DNA of 54,835 nt. Origin: Branchiostoma floridae (lineage: Eukaryota; Chordata; Leptocardii; Amphioxiformes; Branchiostomatidae). The notes beneath the pieces were generated by a model. That model searched no databases. It saw only the letters and a list, made by a program, of their open reading frames with translations, and was not told where the DNA came from. The position numbers and the translations under genes were made by a program. Below are positions 36,301 to 53,692 of the stretch, one piece after another. How positions within the stretch are numbered: position 1 is the stretch's first letter; each line of letters opens with the position of its first letter. The stretch spans positions 6,961,189 through 7,016,023 of the forward strand of contig NC_049984.1 in assembly GCF_000003815.2 (NCBI RefSeq), in the 5' to 3' direction.

Positions 36301-39126
36301 GCCGAGACGTTCCGCCATGAAACCTCCGAAAACCTTTTCCGCGTCTTCTCCTTCCGTGCATGGCAGTCCCCGGATGATGATGTCCGCTTTTCTGGAATAG
36401 CGTTCAGCAAGTAAGTCTGCTTTAACTCGTCCGCGTCGTTCCTCCTCAAGGGCACTGCGTAGTTCCTGTATCTCCGACGCCTGGAACTCGGCGGAGTGTT
36501 CGGTAGCACTCACTCGTTCCTTTACCTGAGACAAATCTGACGACAGGACTTCGACCTTGTTATCCAGCGCATGTATCTGTGCAGAAAGTTTTTTCCCGAC
36601 CTCTTTAAACTCATCCAATAAAGCCTCTTGCTGCTGTTGAGTTTGCTTCAGAAGCAGCTGTGCAAGAGTTTGTAGTTCTGGAGAAAGCGACCGCAAAGTG
36701 TCCTCGTTACCTGACGCCATTTTCAGTGTCTTGGGTGGGGGGCAGCGTTTTGAATTTAAGCTACCTTCTTCCTCTGTACTACTGGAGCCTCTCGACCGCC
36801 TAGCTCTCTTACCCATCCAAGGTGTCAAGAGTCCCAAGCATACAGGTTAACAAAAATTCGGGTTCTGTGAGTTCTTTGTGGAAAAGATCGAAGGTATTGA
36901 AGAGCACCTATACCTCCGTGCTTATCGTTCGGCCGCCATCTTGAAAAAGTCAGGCTACAAGGTATGTCACCTCCCGTATTACTAGTGCTTAGACCAGAAC
37001 GCTTAGAATCGAGCTCTCCATCTAAGCAGGCGTATTGTTTGATCGTGTCTTCTAGTCCATGCTTGGTTTACCCATGTGGTGTTGCTATATAGGTGTGGAT
37101 AGACGAGGAAGACATGGAAGGGACCTTGGCAAGCTCCATGGCAAAGGGGATCATCAATGCTGCAATTGTTCTTACCGCTTTATCCGATGACTACGTTCAA
37201 AGCGATTACTGCAAGCAAGGTATTTCATCAATGATTTATTCTATCCTTCGTTTTCATTTTATACGTTCTATGTGTACTGAAATATTACATGTATATCAAA
37301 AGTATGACACAAGGAAATGGTTTCAAAAAAGGGTAAGGACGTCCAATAAACACATCACTCAATTGGCATTGCATTTTCAATGACATCCATGTTGTTCTAT
37401 ATGTGTCAGAAAACGGTATGGAGGGATATTTTGTAACGGAATAATTGGTGTTGTACCCTTTCTTGTTCGTTATTGATTATTTTATGTGTGTTTTTCGTCC
37501 ACAGAAGCCATCTTGGCCAACAAGATGAAAAGGAAGATCGTTCCTTTAAAGATGGCGGACTACAAACCTGACGGCTGGCTAGACTTGTTGATTGCTGGGT
37601 TGAAGTATGTCGACTTTTCTTCCACACAGTCCTTTACTGGTCAACTCAAGAAGCTGGAGTCTGAAATAGAGAATAGGTTGGAAGAGGTAGCCGCGGAGGG
37701 CCCTCCAGTTGAAGATGAAGCAAACTCAGACGAAACTCAAGACGAAAGGGAGACGTCCGGGAACTCGTCGGAGGCAGAGTCCATGGAGGATCACAACAGC
37801 GATCCGATGATGAGTAAGTAAACTTCTGCTGGTATCTTATAGAGTACACTCTTGGTTAATCAAAATGATTGAAAATGATGTAAATTAGCCCCCTACGTCA
37901 TCTAATGGTTGATTTCAAAAATATACAGTAAAGCCACGGAAAAGGCGGAGTAATCAACCTAAGCAATGAAAATGCAATTTGTCGAAACAAACCATTCACA
38001 AATCAAACATACGTGTCCAATAAACATAATCAAAACAAAACGCTCCTTTTAAAATCTTGTTACACTTGTTTTAAAATCTCGCTTAAAATCCTGTTAATAA
38101 ATTAAAAGCCTTGCTACTGTTTCCACGTTGAATCATGCAGTACATGGTTGGGCTAAAATCAATGTTTAACTTCTGTACTTGAGACTAAACCCTAATGCCA
38201 TTTTATTTCCTGTCGCCATACCTTATCAGCACTCAGAGAACCGAAGGGTATCCGCATCAAAGCCCCTCCAGATGGTTGTAGCCACCACATCATGATCAGC
38301 TACTGCTATAAGCAGCAGAAGAAGGTCGCGAAGATCAGAGCTCATCTCAACAAAGTAGGCTACAAGGTAAGTCACCAACGTAATATGTAAGATATTGGCC
38401 CTTGTACTTATCTCAATTAAAAGGATTTAACGTTATCTAGACTAGAACTCAGAAGTAAAACCCAACCTTCCAGCTGAAACAGTCGTATTGGTCGATCGTG
38501 CTTTATTTACCCATGTTATGTTGTTATAGGTGTGGTCAGACGAGAACATGGAAGGGACCTTGCTAAGCACCAAGGCAAGAGGAATAAAAAATGCTGCCAT
38601 CGTTCTTATCGCTTTATCTGATGACTACGTTCAAAACTATGATTGCAAGAAAGGTATTGACACGATCTATTATATTCTTTGGCGATTACATATTAGATCA
38701 AAAGTATTATATGAAATGGTCTCAAACGCGGGCAAGGACTGTAAATGAACACATATTGTACTTAGACAATTGCCATTATGTTTTCGATGACATCCATGTT
38801 GTTCTACATGTGTCAGAAAACGGTATGGAGGGATATTATGTAACGGAATGATTGATGTTGTGCCATTTCTTGTTCGTTAATGATTATTTCATGTGTGTTC
38901 TTGGTATACAGAAGCCATCCTCGCAAAAGAGAAGAAAAGGAAGATCATTCCTATGAAGATGGCGGACTACAAACCTGACCCCTGGCTGGCCTTGTTGATT
39001 GCTGGGTTATCGTCTGTCGACTTTTCTTCCACACAGTCCTTTACTGGTCAACTGAAGAAGCTGAAGTCTAAAATCGAGAAAGGGTTGGAAAAGCTGCGTG
39101 AAGTTGAGAAAAAAGAAAGTATGTAA
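28567..39126 (+). CDS. Tandem TIR-domain protein (5' end not identified)
   Basis: Exons: 28567-28784, about 29179-29631, 29933-30069, 37093-37219, 37505-37813, 38230-38366, 38530-38653, 38912-39126. Phases 2,1,0,1,1,0,1 agree. The first two exons encode a helical, possibly death-fold-like stretch and an unassigned segment. Two TIR domains follow. Each is encoded by three exons with the same splice positions: HHIMISYC (strand A) to GYK, then VWIDEEDMEGTL or VWSDENMEGTL (BB loop) to C-K-Q/K, then EAILA through IVPLKM or IIPMKM to VDFSSTQSFTGQLKKL. The Glu after Cys-x-x matches the catalytic Glu position of NAD-cleaving TIRs, so NADase activity is possible but untested; a scaffold role is the alternative. 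The third TIR-unit intron contains a full LINE. The stop TAA is at 39124; a possible donor at 39120 leads to nothing visible. Confidence 0.8.
30060..30281 (+). repeat. 222-bp target site duplication, left copy
   Basis: Identical by eye to 36952-37173. It holds the last 10 bp of the upstream TIR exon, its donor, the 131-bp intron, the acceptor and the first 81 bp of the next exon. The LINE's A-tail (T run on this strand) begins at its right edge. Confidence 0.93.
30201..30281 (+). pseudogene. Truncated TIR exon left of the LINE
   Basis: First 27 codons of the BB-loop exon, cut at the LINE insertion point. The acceptor TATATAG is intact, so it could still be spliced in. The frame would then run through the T tract as a phenylalanine run and stop at 30366-30368. 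Confidence 0.85.
30486..34262 (-). CDS. LINE ORF2 protein: endonuclease and reverse transcriptase
   Basis: 1258 residues, uninterrupted. The N-terminal APE-type endonuclease shows SSFNCNGLG (about 9-17), QETH (40-43), GDFN (144-147), SRLDYFLIS (about 204-212) and SDH (230-232). The reverse transcriptase has GKAPGHDGIP, NWRPLTL, IADFRKAFD (about 608-616), RGVRQGCPLSPY and FADD (710-713); FADD in place of YADD also occurs in mammalian L1. The C-terminal third carries a Cys/His cluster of the CSFC...HVFYEC kind, as in L1-type proteins. These features supply the nicking, target-primed reverse transcription and RNA-binding functions, so the protein could be functional. Confidence 0.95.
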   Translation of the reverse strand: MVKVECQISSFNCNGLGNFYKRRGVFTWLKEKPYHIYCLQETHTTALDEAKWQNEWGGKIYFSHGSTRQRGVAILMKNNTSFQVHQFKSDDSGRWIILDIEVNNFHFCLVNLYAPNDDSPSFFKELEEHIATFDISNESLIVVGDFNTVQNALVDRSGVQQRNYNPHALDAISELKGKFDLHDIWRFRNPKSVRYTWRRGIQASRLDYFLISFSLLNRITKCCIADKFKSDHNLISLSFVTTDFPRGPGYWQFNLSLLNDKTFCLKTKTVMTEFFQNNIGTASPQIVWDAAKCFFRGHCIKFSSYKKKQYLIKEKQLTDEINALQCQIDNTPSPSQAQLDEMTCKQNSLETLYNERLNGLLLRSRSRWMELGERCTKYFFNFIHRNYARKNMQRLTRVSGEEILDPQEILSEQVKFYSNLYSFEEPPVPLTDTYCSTFFPPQYSKCLSHAQQQDCEGLITEEEVKHAISTFQNGKAPGHDGIPIEVYRVFFDTFKVPMLQCFNFAFDNGHLSGTQKQGIISLLLKKDSKGVDKDPSIMGNWRPLTLSGCDTKIISKCIALRIKNVISDIVHQDQTGFIKDRYIGENIRKLIDIIEHYDDEEKPGLIFIADFRKAFDTLRWDFMFKCLEFFRFGPELIKWVKVLYRDTSSSVINSGYISKPFQLSRGVRQGCPLSPYIFILAAEVLAIKIRSNQSIKGLRVYGKCSKVSQFADDANFPFEPKLDSFYSLLSDIDGFSNISGLELNAEKCKILRLGSLKHSKFRLPTHLPVQWVDGDVDILGVHIPADMNLIVETNIEPRLDKLDRILRPWKGKSLSLYGKITVVNSLVVPQFTHLLQTLPSPNDSFFKRYEQKIFSFIWEDGPEKVARKVLYNSTENGGLNLINLRVFDQTLKASWIPKLYFHPEWFSSMMIHYNPRLSLQLLPFFQLSSITFLKLKGFILEALAAWCKFQYTESETPVSVRQQILWNNSSITIEGRPILFNALLNRKIIFINDLLSEDGHLMSYHDFCSIYPDTCNQLRYQQLIASIPSKWKTLLSIEASKNVICVPHQKNYKWLSQVKINKSIYNFFLLSMNQTTVAHKIRLSWFDYFDTPIPWKSVFINLVKSTIDPSLRYFQFRLLYKYLPTNRMLRIWNLIETNLCSFCNSDEESYVHVFYECIYVVPFWREVQEWLLQECGLHIHLTSFIIIFGDLSTYASSLTNMIILLGKLFIFQSRKCKRLNFNSFKRLVLFYEKTEYLIASRRGKLERHRGKWRSLCNV
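34275..35021 (-). CDS. Hydrophobic open frame between LINE ORF1 and ORF2
   Basis: 248 codons ending 12 bp before ORF2. The translation is very hydrophobic (Ile, Leu, Val, Tyr, Cys) with a loosely repeated IxLIxVI pattern. On the DNA level the stretch 34390-34960 is a degenerate repeat rich in AACTCAA and ATAACAA, low in stop codons in this frame, so the frame may be chance. No family is recognised. Confidence 0.25.
   Translation of the reverse strand: MERPLSYLPSVCLIDMLCYYEALPFAVFCANCNNIYVPVVSCFIYTKVIPTTLPVISIIPLVEMYYFTIVICLIYTELISFAIATNALLIQIMTHDVAATGLTITELTFVILATIIELNTCYYCTLSYCFSLVDIELMFVIKLTPRLVYDVAFRYFELISVELTTVEFYVNIVSCVTCIELILVIMIIVELISLMIYISMVACQLCNIVLLVCFLHRSSVRTQYPGDLSACTSPRRCDDFLALFFMPL
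35923..36837 (-). CDS. LINE ORF1 protein, L1 ORF1p-like
   Basis: 304 residues. A basic N-terminus (GKRARRSRG) is followed by a Gln/Glu/Leu-rich coiled coil from about 50 to 140, then an RRM-like region (ADIIIRGLPCTEGED and LLVRLVNFNDRDRIL) and a C-terminal part, the plan of L1 ORF1 proteins. Such proteins trimerise, bind the element's RNA and act as nucleic-acid chaperones in the ribonucleoprotein particle. The frame is intact. The ORF1 start at 36837 lies 115 bp from the element's 5' end; a later in-frame Met at 36828 is also possible. Confidence 0.9.
   Translation of the reverse strand: MGLLTPWMGKRARRSRGSSSTEEEGSLNSKRCPPPKTLKMASGNEDTLRSLSPELQTLAQLLLKQTQQQQEALLDEFKEVGKKLSAQIHALDNKVEVLSSDLSQVKERVSATEHSAEFQASEIQELRSALEEERRGRVKADLLAERYSRKADIIIRGLPCTEGEDAEKVFGGFMAERLGLDPVPLVAVHRLSKPTKSRPNPPLLVRLVNFNDRDRILKEGRNLRGNKEGLAVFEHLPPPLQAARAKLVPARDAAAAAAKGTNDKVWIRVPPKATYALLLVNGQEKKRVDAVDLILAEYKKGMSA
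36932..36943 (-). promoter_or_regulatory. YY1-like site at the LINE 5' end
   Basis: On the minus strand the element begins with a short T-rich stretch and then CAAGATGGCGGC, starting about 9 bp from the 5' end. Human L1 has a YY1 site of the same core (CAAGATGGC) at nearly the same place, where it sets the transcription start. The match is seen; function is inferred. Confidence 0.6.
36952..37173 (+). repeat. 222-bp target site duplication, right copy
   Basis: Copy at the LINE's 5' end. It continues into the rest of the TIR exon, so the exon at 37093-37219 is complete and has its own acceptor. Confidence 0.93.
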
Positions 39127-42100
39127 GGCTTTGCAATAAGCCGTCTCGCAGCCCCGAGCACGCCTGTGCACTTATGATGTATTATGGTGTAGGTCAAAGT
39201 ACACAGCATCATCACTGCTCGGCTTATCTCTACGCCATTCTGCAACTGCTGATAATCACAGAACCGCAGAAAAAGTAAAAAGTACATTATTTTGGCAACT
39301 TGACATTGGATTTGCATTAGGTAGTAGTTGCATTATAAATATGTACAGCAATATGTTCTGGTAAGCCAGAGAATGCTATTGAGTACCCTGTTATTAACAT
39401 TGCTGAAGTGAACCACAGTGTGTAAAATGTTTGTTCTGGGCTATGGCCTCTTTTGATTTTACCAATCCCTATGTCTAGTTAATGATACTGGTACTAATTT
39501 GCTCCATCTCTCCAATTATGTAATAGCAATTGTAAATGATATCACCAGGATTTCGTCAAGTCAGTAATATGAATGAAAGTTGTGAATAAATTGACATGAG
39601 GGGTCAAAATATATGACACATCGTTGGTGTTCAATAATAAAACATTGCAGGATTGTCCACAAATATTCATTGTATATTATGAATATGTGATACTTGGGTC
39701 ACCATTTAAAGACACACCCGTAAGTTTGAATTTAAAGGTAGTGAAATTAGTATAAAAAGTGAGATTTTTGTAGCAATAACTTTAAAATAACCACTCTTAC
39801 AGTGTATCCTATATTTCACAATTTGTACTTGTACATGGCGACAACAAACTGAACGAATTCGATGTACATTTTAAGTTGCCAATTCTGAAATCTCGTAGCA
39901 TTGCCAAATATTTTACTTTGAACAAAAAGATATGTGCCCTATAGTGCCCTAACCATAGTGGTGTTAGATGTTTACCATCACATCTCTACATATGCAGTTT
40001 AGCACATGTCAATGAGGAGGATTGCAGTGAACTTAGTGTTGCTATAAATGGGTATAATGTTGTGTAAACTGTGTAATGTACTGTATTGTTGTGGTGATTT
40101 ATATAGTCCCGGTTAATAATCATATATACAAGCTTGACAGTGCAAGGTATGATTGTTATTGTTGTTGCTGATTCGAATTTAGCCAAGATGTAATTATGTA
40201 TCAAAACTTTAAATTTTTAGGTTACTTCTAGGACTTGTTCCAGGTTACTAAGTATACCGATAAGCTTTATAGTGCAAACATACTAAGAATGCTGTTGTCG
40301 TTGCTGTGTCAAATTCATCCAAGATGTTATAATGTATTATCATATAGCCAGGCGCCGCGGACCAATCAGAAAGCCCCCCCCCCTGCCTGGCCTGAATCTA
40401 CGTGTTACGGCGTCATGCGTCAGCAGAAAGGAATGCTTTGTACAGTGTGCAGTCCATGTTAGAGTTAATCCAAACATTATTACTGTTCTCATTCCTTCAA
40501 ATTTATTGAATATGTACAACTATAACTTAGGATTAAATAGCAACACACTTGTCTCAGCAGAAGGGAATTTGTCATTATGTCAAGCCTTGGAAGTCTAGAA
40601 TAAAGGATGTATGTATTATAAAGGAATTTGTTGCTTAATTGGGTCAGTTTGTGTAGCAGTACTTCCACGNNNNNNNNNNNNNNNNNNNNNNNNNNNNNNN
40701 NNNNNNNNNNNNNNNNNNNNNNNNNNNNNNNNNNNNNNNNNNNNNNNNNNNNNNNNNNNNNNNNNNNNNGATGTTTGGTGATTGGCAGAGGGAGGGACTA
40801 TTTTTGTCCTGTGCACGAAGAGCACACAAAGTGACCAGCATCTAGTATCTCACCAAGTTGGGAATTTTCTCTTTTTTTTAAAGAATACTAATAAACACTT
40901 CCTGTCGTGTTGAGGACTGTGGCTGTTTTCTTTTATCATCAGATATACGGTACACAAAGACAGGGACATACTGGGGCTGAAATCAAGTGCAATAACTTAT
41001 ATTATAGCGCTACAGAAAAGCCAAATAAGATTAGACAAAGAAAAAAGAAAATTTCTTGAATAAAATTAAGATATATCAAATACGACTTAAATTAATCAAA
41101 TTATACTAATGCAAGTCTTTGGATCGAGCGCCCCTCCCCCACGCCCCCTCCCTCAACTTAACCTGGCTTCTCAGATCTCCAAATGAACCACTGAAACCAT
41201 TTTCTCGGTAAACACCCGAGGCTACGTACACACGACGTGACAGGTGCACAATGGCAGGGTCATGTGTGAGTAACGCTCTGACCTCTCAACCATAAGCTTG
41301 TTTACTTTGGTTACAAATCATGAACAACGACAATATTTCCCATTGACTAACCACAAACCCACATTACATGGGTTAAATTACTAAATCCCATCTAGTGTGT
41401 TGGTGTATTTATAAATTTGTACACAGGCACAGAAAGTTAGCTGTCGGCATGTCTAGCAACCTTTTGAAGCAGGAACCGAAGATTGTAGGGTTGCCAGTTG
41501 ACAACGGTTATTGGAACATTCTATCAGAGAATAACATGACATAACACTTGACCACTTGTAGTCAAGAGTATATCATATTGTAATCGTCTATAAAATACAG
41601 ATTGCAATATGATTGTGGACCTCAGTTTGTTTACGATGACATGACAAGCAATATTTCATTTTTGTGCTAAATGAGAAATAAACAAAATTGTCAAAATACG
41701 ATTATCATCAATATTATAACAATCGAGATTATCAGTGACTCATTCATACGTTTGTAGGTTTATGATTTACTTGACAACCTAGCCGGTTTGGCGGGAACCT
41801 TTCCACCAATGATCGCCCTCCGTGGTAGGGTTGAACTTCAACATAAATGTTTCCTATTAGTAATCTAGATGTTTCCCTTGCTGTTTGATTCCTTTTTGGA
41901 TTAAAATGCACCAGCAGTTATTGGGGGAGAATTCTATCCGTTTTTCGAATATTAACGTAGCCCAATGCACAAATAGGAACATAAAAGGTACAATGAAAAT
42001 CATAAAGATCAAGATTTTGAAACTTTATGGTGTCACCTTTGGCTCATTGCCAAAGATGGCGTTCCCATTGTTTGCAAATTTACGCACGTTCTCCTTTCAC

Positions 42101-42379
42101 TTCTACGTTCAAGTTAACAGCTAGAAGTGAGACACAGATTTATTTCCGTCACCTCAGCCTGTTCTCAAATGCTGCGCGTCAAACAGAAGATTCTCAGACC
42201 GTTGTAAGGTAAGAAATTATAGCTCAGAAAGATTAGTAAAACTCCTAGAAGAAAGACCAGAGTGATTTAAATCACCACAGCTGAAACCCAGACGAAAGAG
42301 GAACTTGTCTTCAAGACGTCGAATATTGGCCAACTTCCTGTTCATAAAGATACTTTCAGTCGACATAACATGTTAAAGT
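39127..42379. other. Intergenic region, no gene seen
   Basis: Between the TIR gene and the receptor kinase gene. Possible polyadenylation hexamers (AATAAA) lie near 39584 and 39635. The stretch also holds a 100-N gap, a C-rich tract at 41130-41155 and AT-rich filler. The last 200 bp before 42380 should be the kinase gene's 5' leader. Confidence 0.5.
40670..40769. other. Assembly gap (100 N)
   Basis: A run of 100 N in the intergenic region between the TIR gene and the receptor kinase gene. Confidence 1.
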
Positions 42380-51521
<9,142 letters not shown>

Positions 51522-52442
51522 ACAAACTACCTATTCTCTGATATTGATGATCATATCTGTAAATGTTACATTACACTATCATCAAACAATGCTGAGTCCA
51601 TAGATATTGTATGGAAGAAAAGCCATTCTATCTTATATGTTGTTGTTTTTGAGTCACTGCCACTATCGTGAAGAGTTCTATACATGAGTGGTTTAACAGA
51701 ACATTTCTGCTAAGACCTTTCTTCTTCTATAACTTGATTGTCATAATACCATGACTTATTGATACCTGAAAATATACTGAGTACTGTTTGACAATGTATT
51801 TGATTTTGCATAGACAGCAAAGACCATATAATCTACACGAAAGTCAATGAAAAAGATTCTTCTGGGCAGAGTGTACATGATTGTATATTCTCGATTAGAT
51901 GTTGTTACATACTGTTGAAACATTGTTGCTGAAACTGCATCATATGAACACATTGCCATTTCTCAGCATCATTTACATGAAGATTTTTTCCTTTTTAAAT
52001 CCAACAGACATTGCATAGAGACTGTATAATAGCAATATGGTTTGTTAATACATATGAGAAAGTTCATATAACAGAAATCCATTATTTTTGGATAAAATGA
52101 AACACACAAAGGAAATTCGTATGAGTGAAAAAGGCAAAGTTTACACGCCAATGTGCATATGAAGTAAAAGGATATAGTAGCAGAATCGAGATAGTTTATT
52201 TTTCTATGTGCTCTAAACAAACTAAATCCAATAGTACTTGATATTGTTAATATGACAATTGTACAAGGCGATTCCTTTCCTTACACGTACATTCAACGTA
52301 ACTAAATAATTACAGTTACCCTAACCAAGGAGCTTTTACCTGATAAAAGCTCCTTGCCCTAACCATACCGTAGGTAAAATATGAAACAAAAAGCCAAGTA
52401 TTCCAGGCCTTTGTTGATGGTTGACTAGATGCCGATGGTTTC
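51522..52442. other. Intergenic, between convergent genes
   Basis: Presumed 3' untranslated DNA of the receptor kinase gene (plus) and of the FABP-like gene (minus). No exon was found. It contains the hairpin at 52326-52356. Confidence 0.5.
52326..52356. repeat. Perfect 13-bp hairpin flanked by CCCTAACC
   Basis: Stem CAAGGAGCTTTTA, loop CCTGA, then the complementary arm. The sequence CCCTAACC lies on both sides as a direct repeat. It is about 90 bp past the stop codon of the FABP-like gene. It may be a tiny foldback insertion or an RNA hairpin in the 3' untranslated region. Confidence 0.6.
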
Positions 52443-53692
52443 TCACTCCGATTTCGTGTACACCGTGTCCACGCTGACGTCATCAAGAGTCTGGGTCTGT
52501 TGACATAACATGGGATGATAGTAGTCATTCAATCAGATAACTGTACAACGACCAGTGTTTGTTGCTACAATGATACAGGCTTGCGTTATAGTTTGGGAAC
52601 CGGTTGTAAATTTGTTGTTTACAATTAAAGCAGGAAAACTGATCATTCCCTTTGATCAGAACAACATTAGATGCACGTTACCTCAAAGAGTGTTGTAATA
52701 GATACATGGTGATAAAGATATTTAAAGATGACGATACGTGGCTACATTACTTACGAGTTTCATCTCGTGTCCAGCCATCTTTGCGGTCAACTTGAGACCA
52801 TTAGGGTTGTGTATGACCATTTCTGTGTCACCCTTCATCTCAAAGGTGCTCTGAGATAACAACAAGAACAACAACAAAACTATTGCGATGTTTGTCATGT
52901 CTCCTTTTCACTATTCTGTGAGTATTAGCTATAGAATAGCTATCGAACAGCGTGATATAACATTATAAGTGTTCTTCAGAGTAGTACTAGTGATGCAGTT
53001 ATGCTGGTTATCTAGCCTAGTTGTTACATCATATCAGTTGTTATATCATATATCGTTTTTTTACCTTTATGACACCTCCCTTGCCGGTGCGGTTGCACAC
53101 TTTCTCTGCCATGTCAAACGTCACGGTTGCATCTCCACCTGGTGCACTGTCATTGCCATACTAGAGAAAGCATGATATAATCAGTAAAGGATAAATATTT
53201 CAGCGCAATACGTGTGAATTGTTTTAGTCTGCTATTTGTTGATAATTCTAATCATTATTGTGTTTTTCATTCTTTTAGCATTTTGATAAGGGAGAATTAT
53301 TGAGATTCGTGTGATTACGTACGTCGCTGATTTGACTATCGTGAAGTACCCAACAAGTTAAATACTTTGTATGAAGTACAGAAACCTACCTTCCAATGAG
53401 TACCGTTTTCAGCCACTTCTATGTACGATGTCTTCCAGTGTTCTTTCTGCCCGTCTAGTGCAGCTTCAGGTGCACCTTTTGAAGTAAAACATATATTCTC
53501 AAGCAGAGCCAAATTTCAGAACCCAAACTGTATGGCAGATGATACTATACATGTATCATGGAACCTTTATATAACCTACGAAAAGGAAACCCGGAAAAGT
53601 TTACAAAGATACATACCCATCTTAGCATACAGTGCCTTCATTTTCTCGAAGTCCATAGTAGACTGCCGCCATTTGCCCACAAACTGTTCCAT
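52443..53692 (-). CDS. FABP-like intracellular lipid-binding protein
   Basis: Five minus-strand exons: 53617-53692, 53390-53475, 53065-53160, 52755-52850, 52443-52496; phases 1,0,0,0 agree and give 135 residues, close to the 127-135 usual for fatty-acid-binding proteins. The start MEQFVGKWRQ matches the FABP opening (short lead, then FVGKWK), and the last exon encodes 17 residues with VYTK near the end, as in FABP genes. Intron positions after about residues 25, 86 and 118 are near the three classical FABP introns; the one after 54 is additional. The Arg of the usual RxY lipid-contact motif is replaced by Thr (TVY), and middle strands are divergent. It likely binds a small hydrophobic ligand in the cytosol; ligand unknown. 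The start follows an AG, so a 5' non-coding exon may exist. Confidence 0.75.

Larger units (their letters stand above)
30282..36951 (-). mobile_element. Full-length L1/Tx1-like non-LTR retrotransposon (LINE), 6.67 kb
   Basis: Minus-strand element bounded by the 222-bp duplication. Order from its 5' end: untranslated leader with a YY1-like site, ORF1 (35923-36837), a 1.66-kb spacer, ORF2 (30486-34262), a 3' region with AATAAA-like signals, and an A tail (T run 30282-30307 on the plus strand). Both main reading frames are open and the flanking duplications look identical, which together point to a recent insertion and a possibly active element. Clade assignment (L1 or Tx1 type) rests on the endonuclease and ORF1 type and needs a tree. 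Confidence 0.93.
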
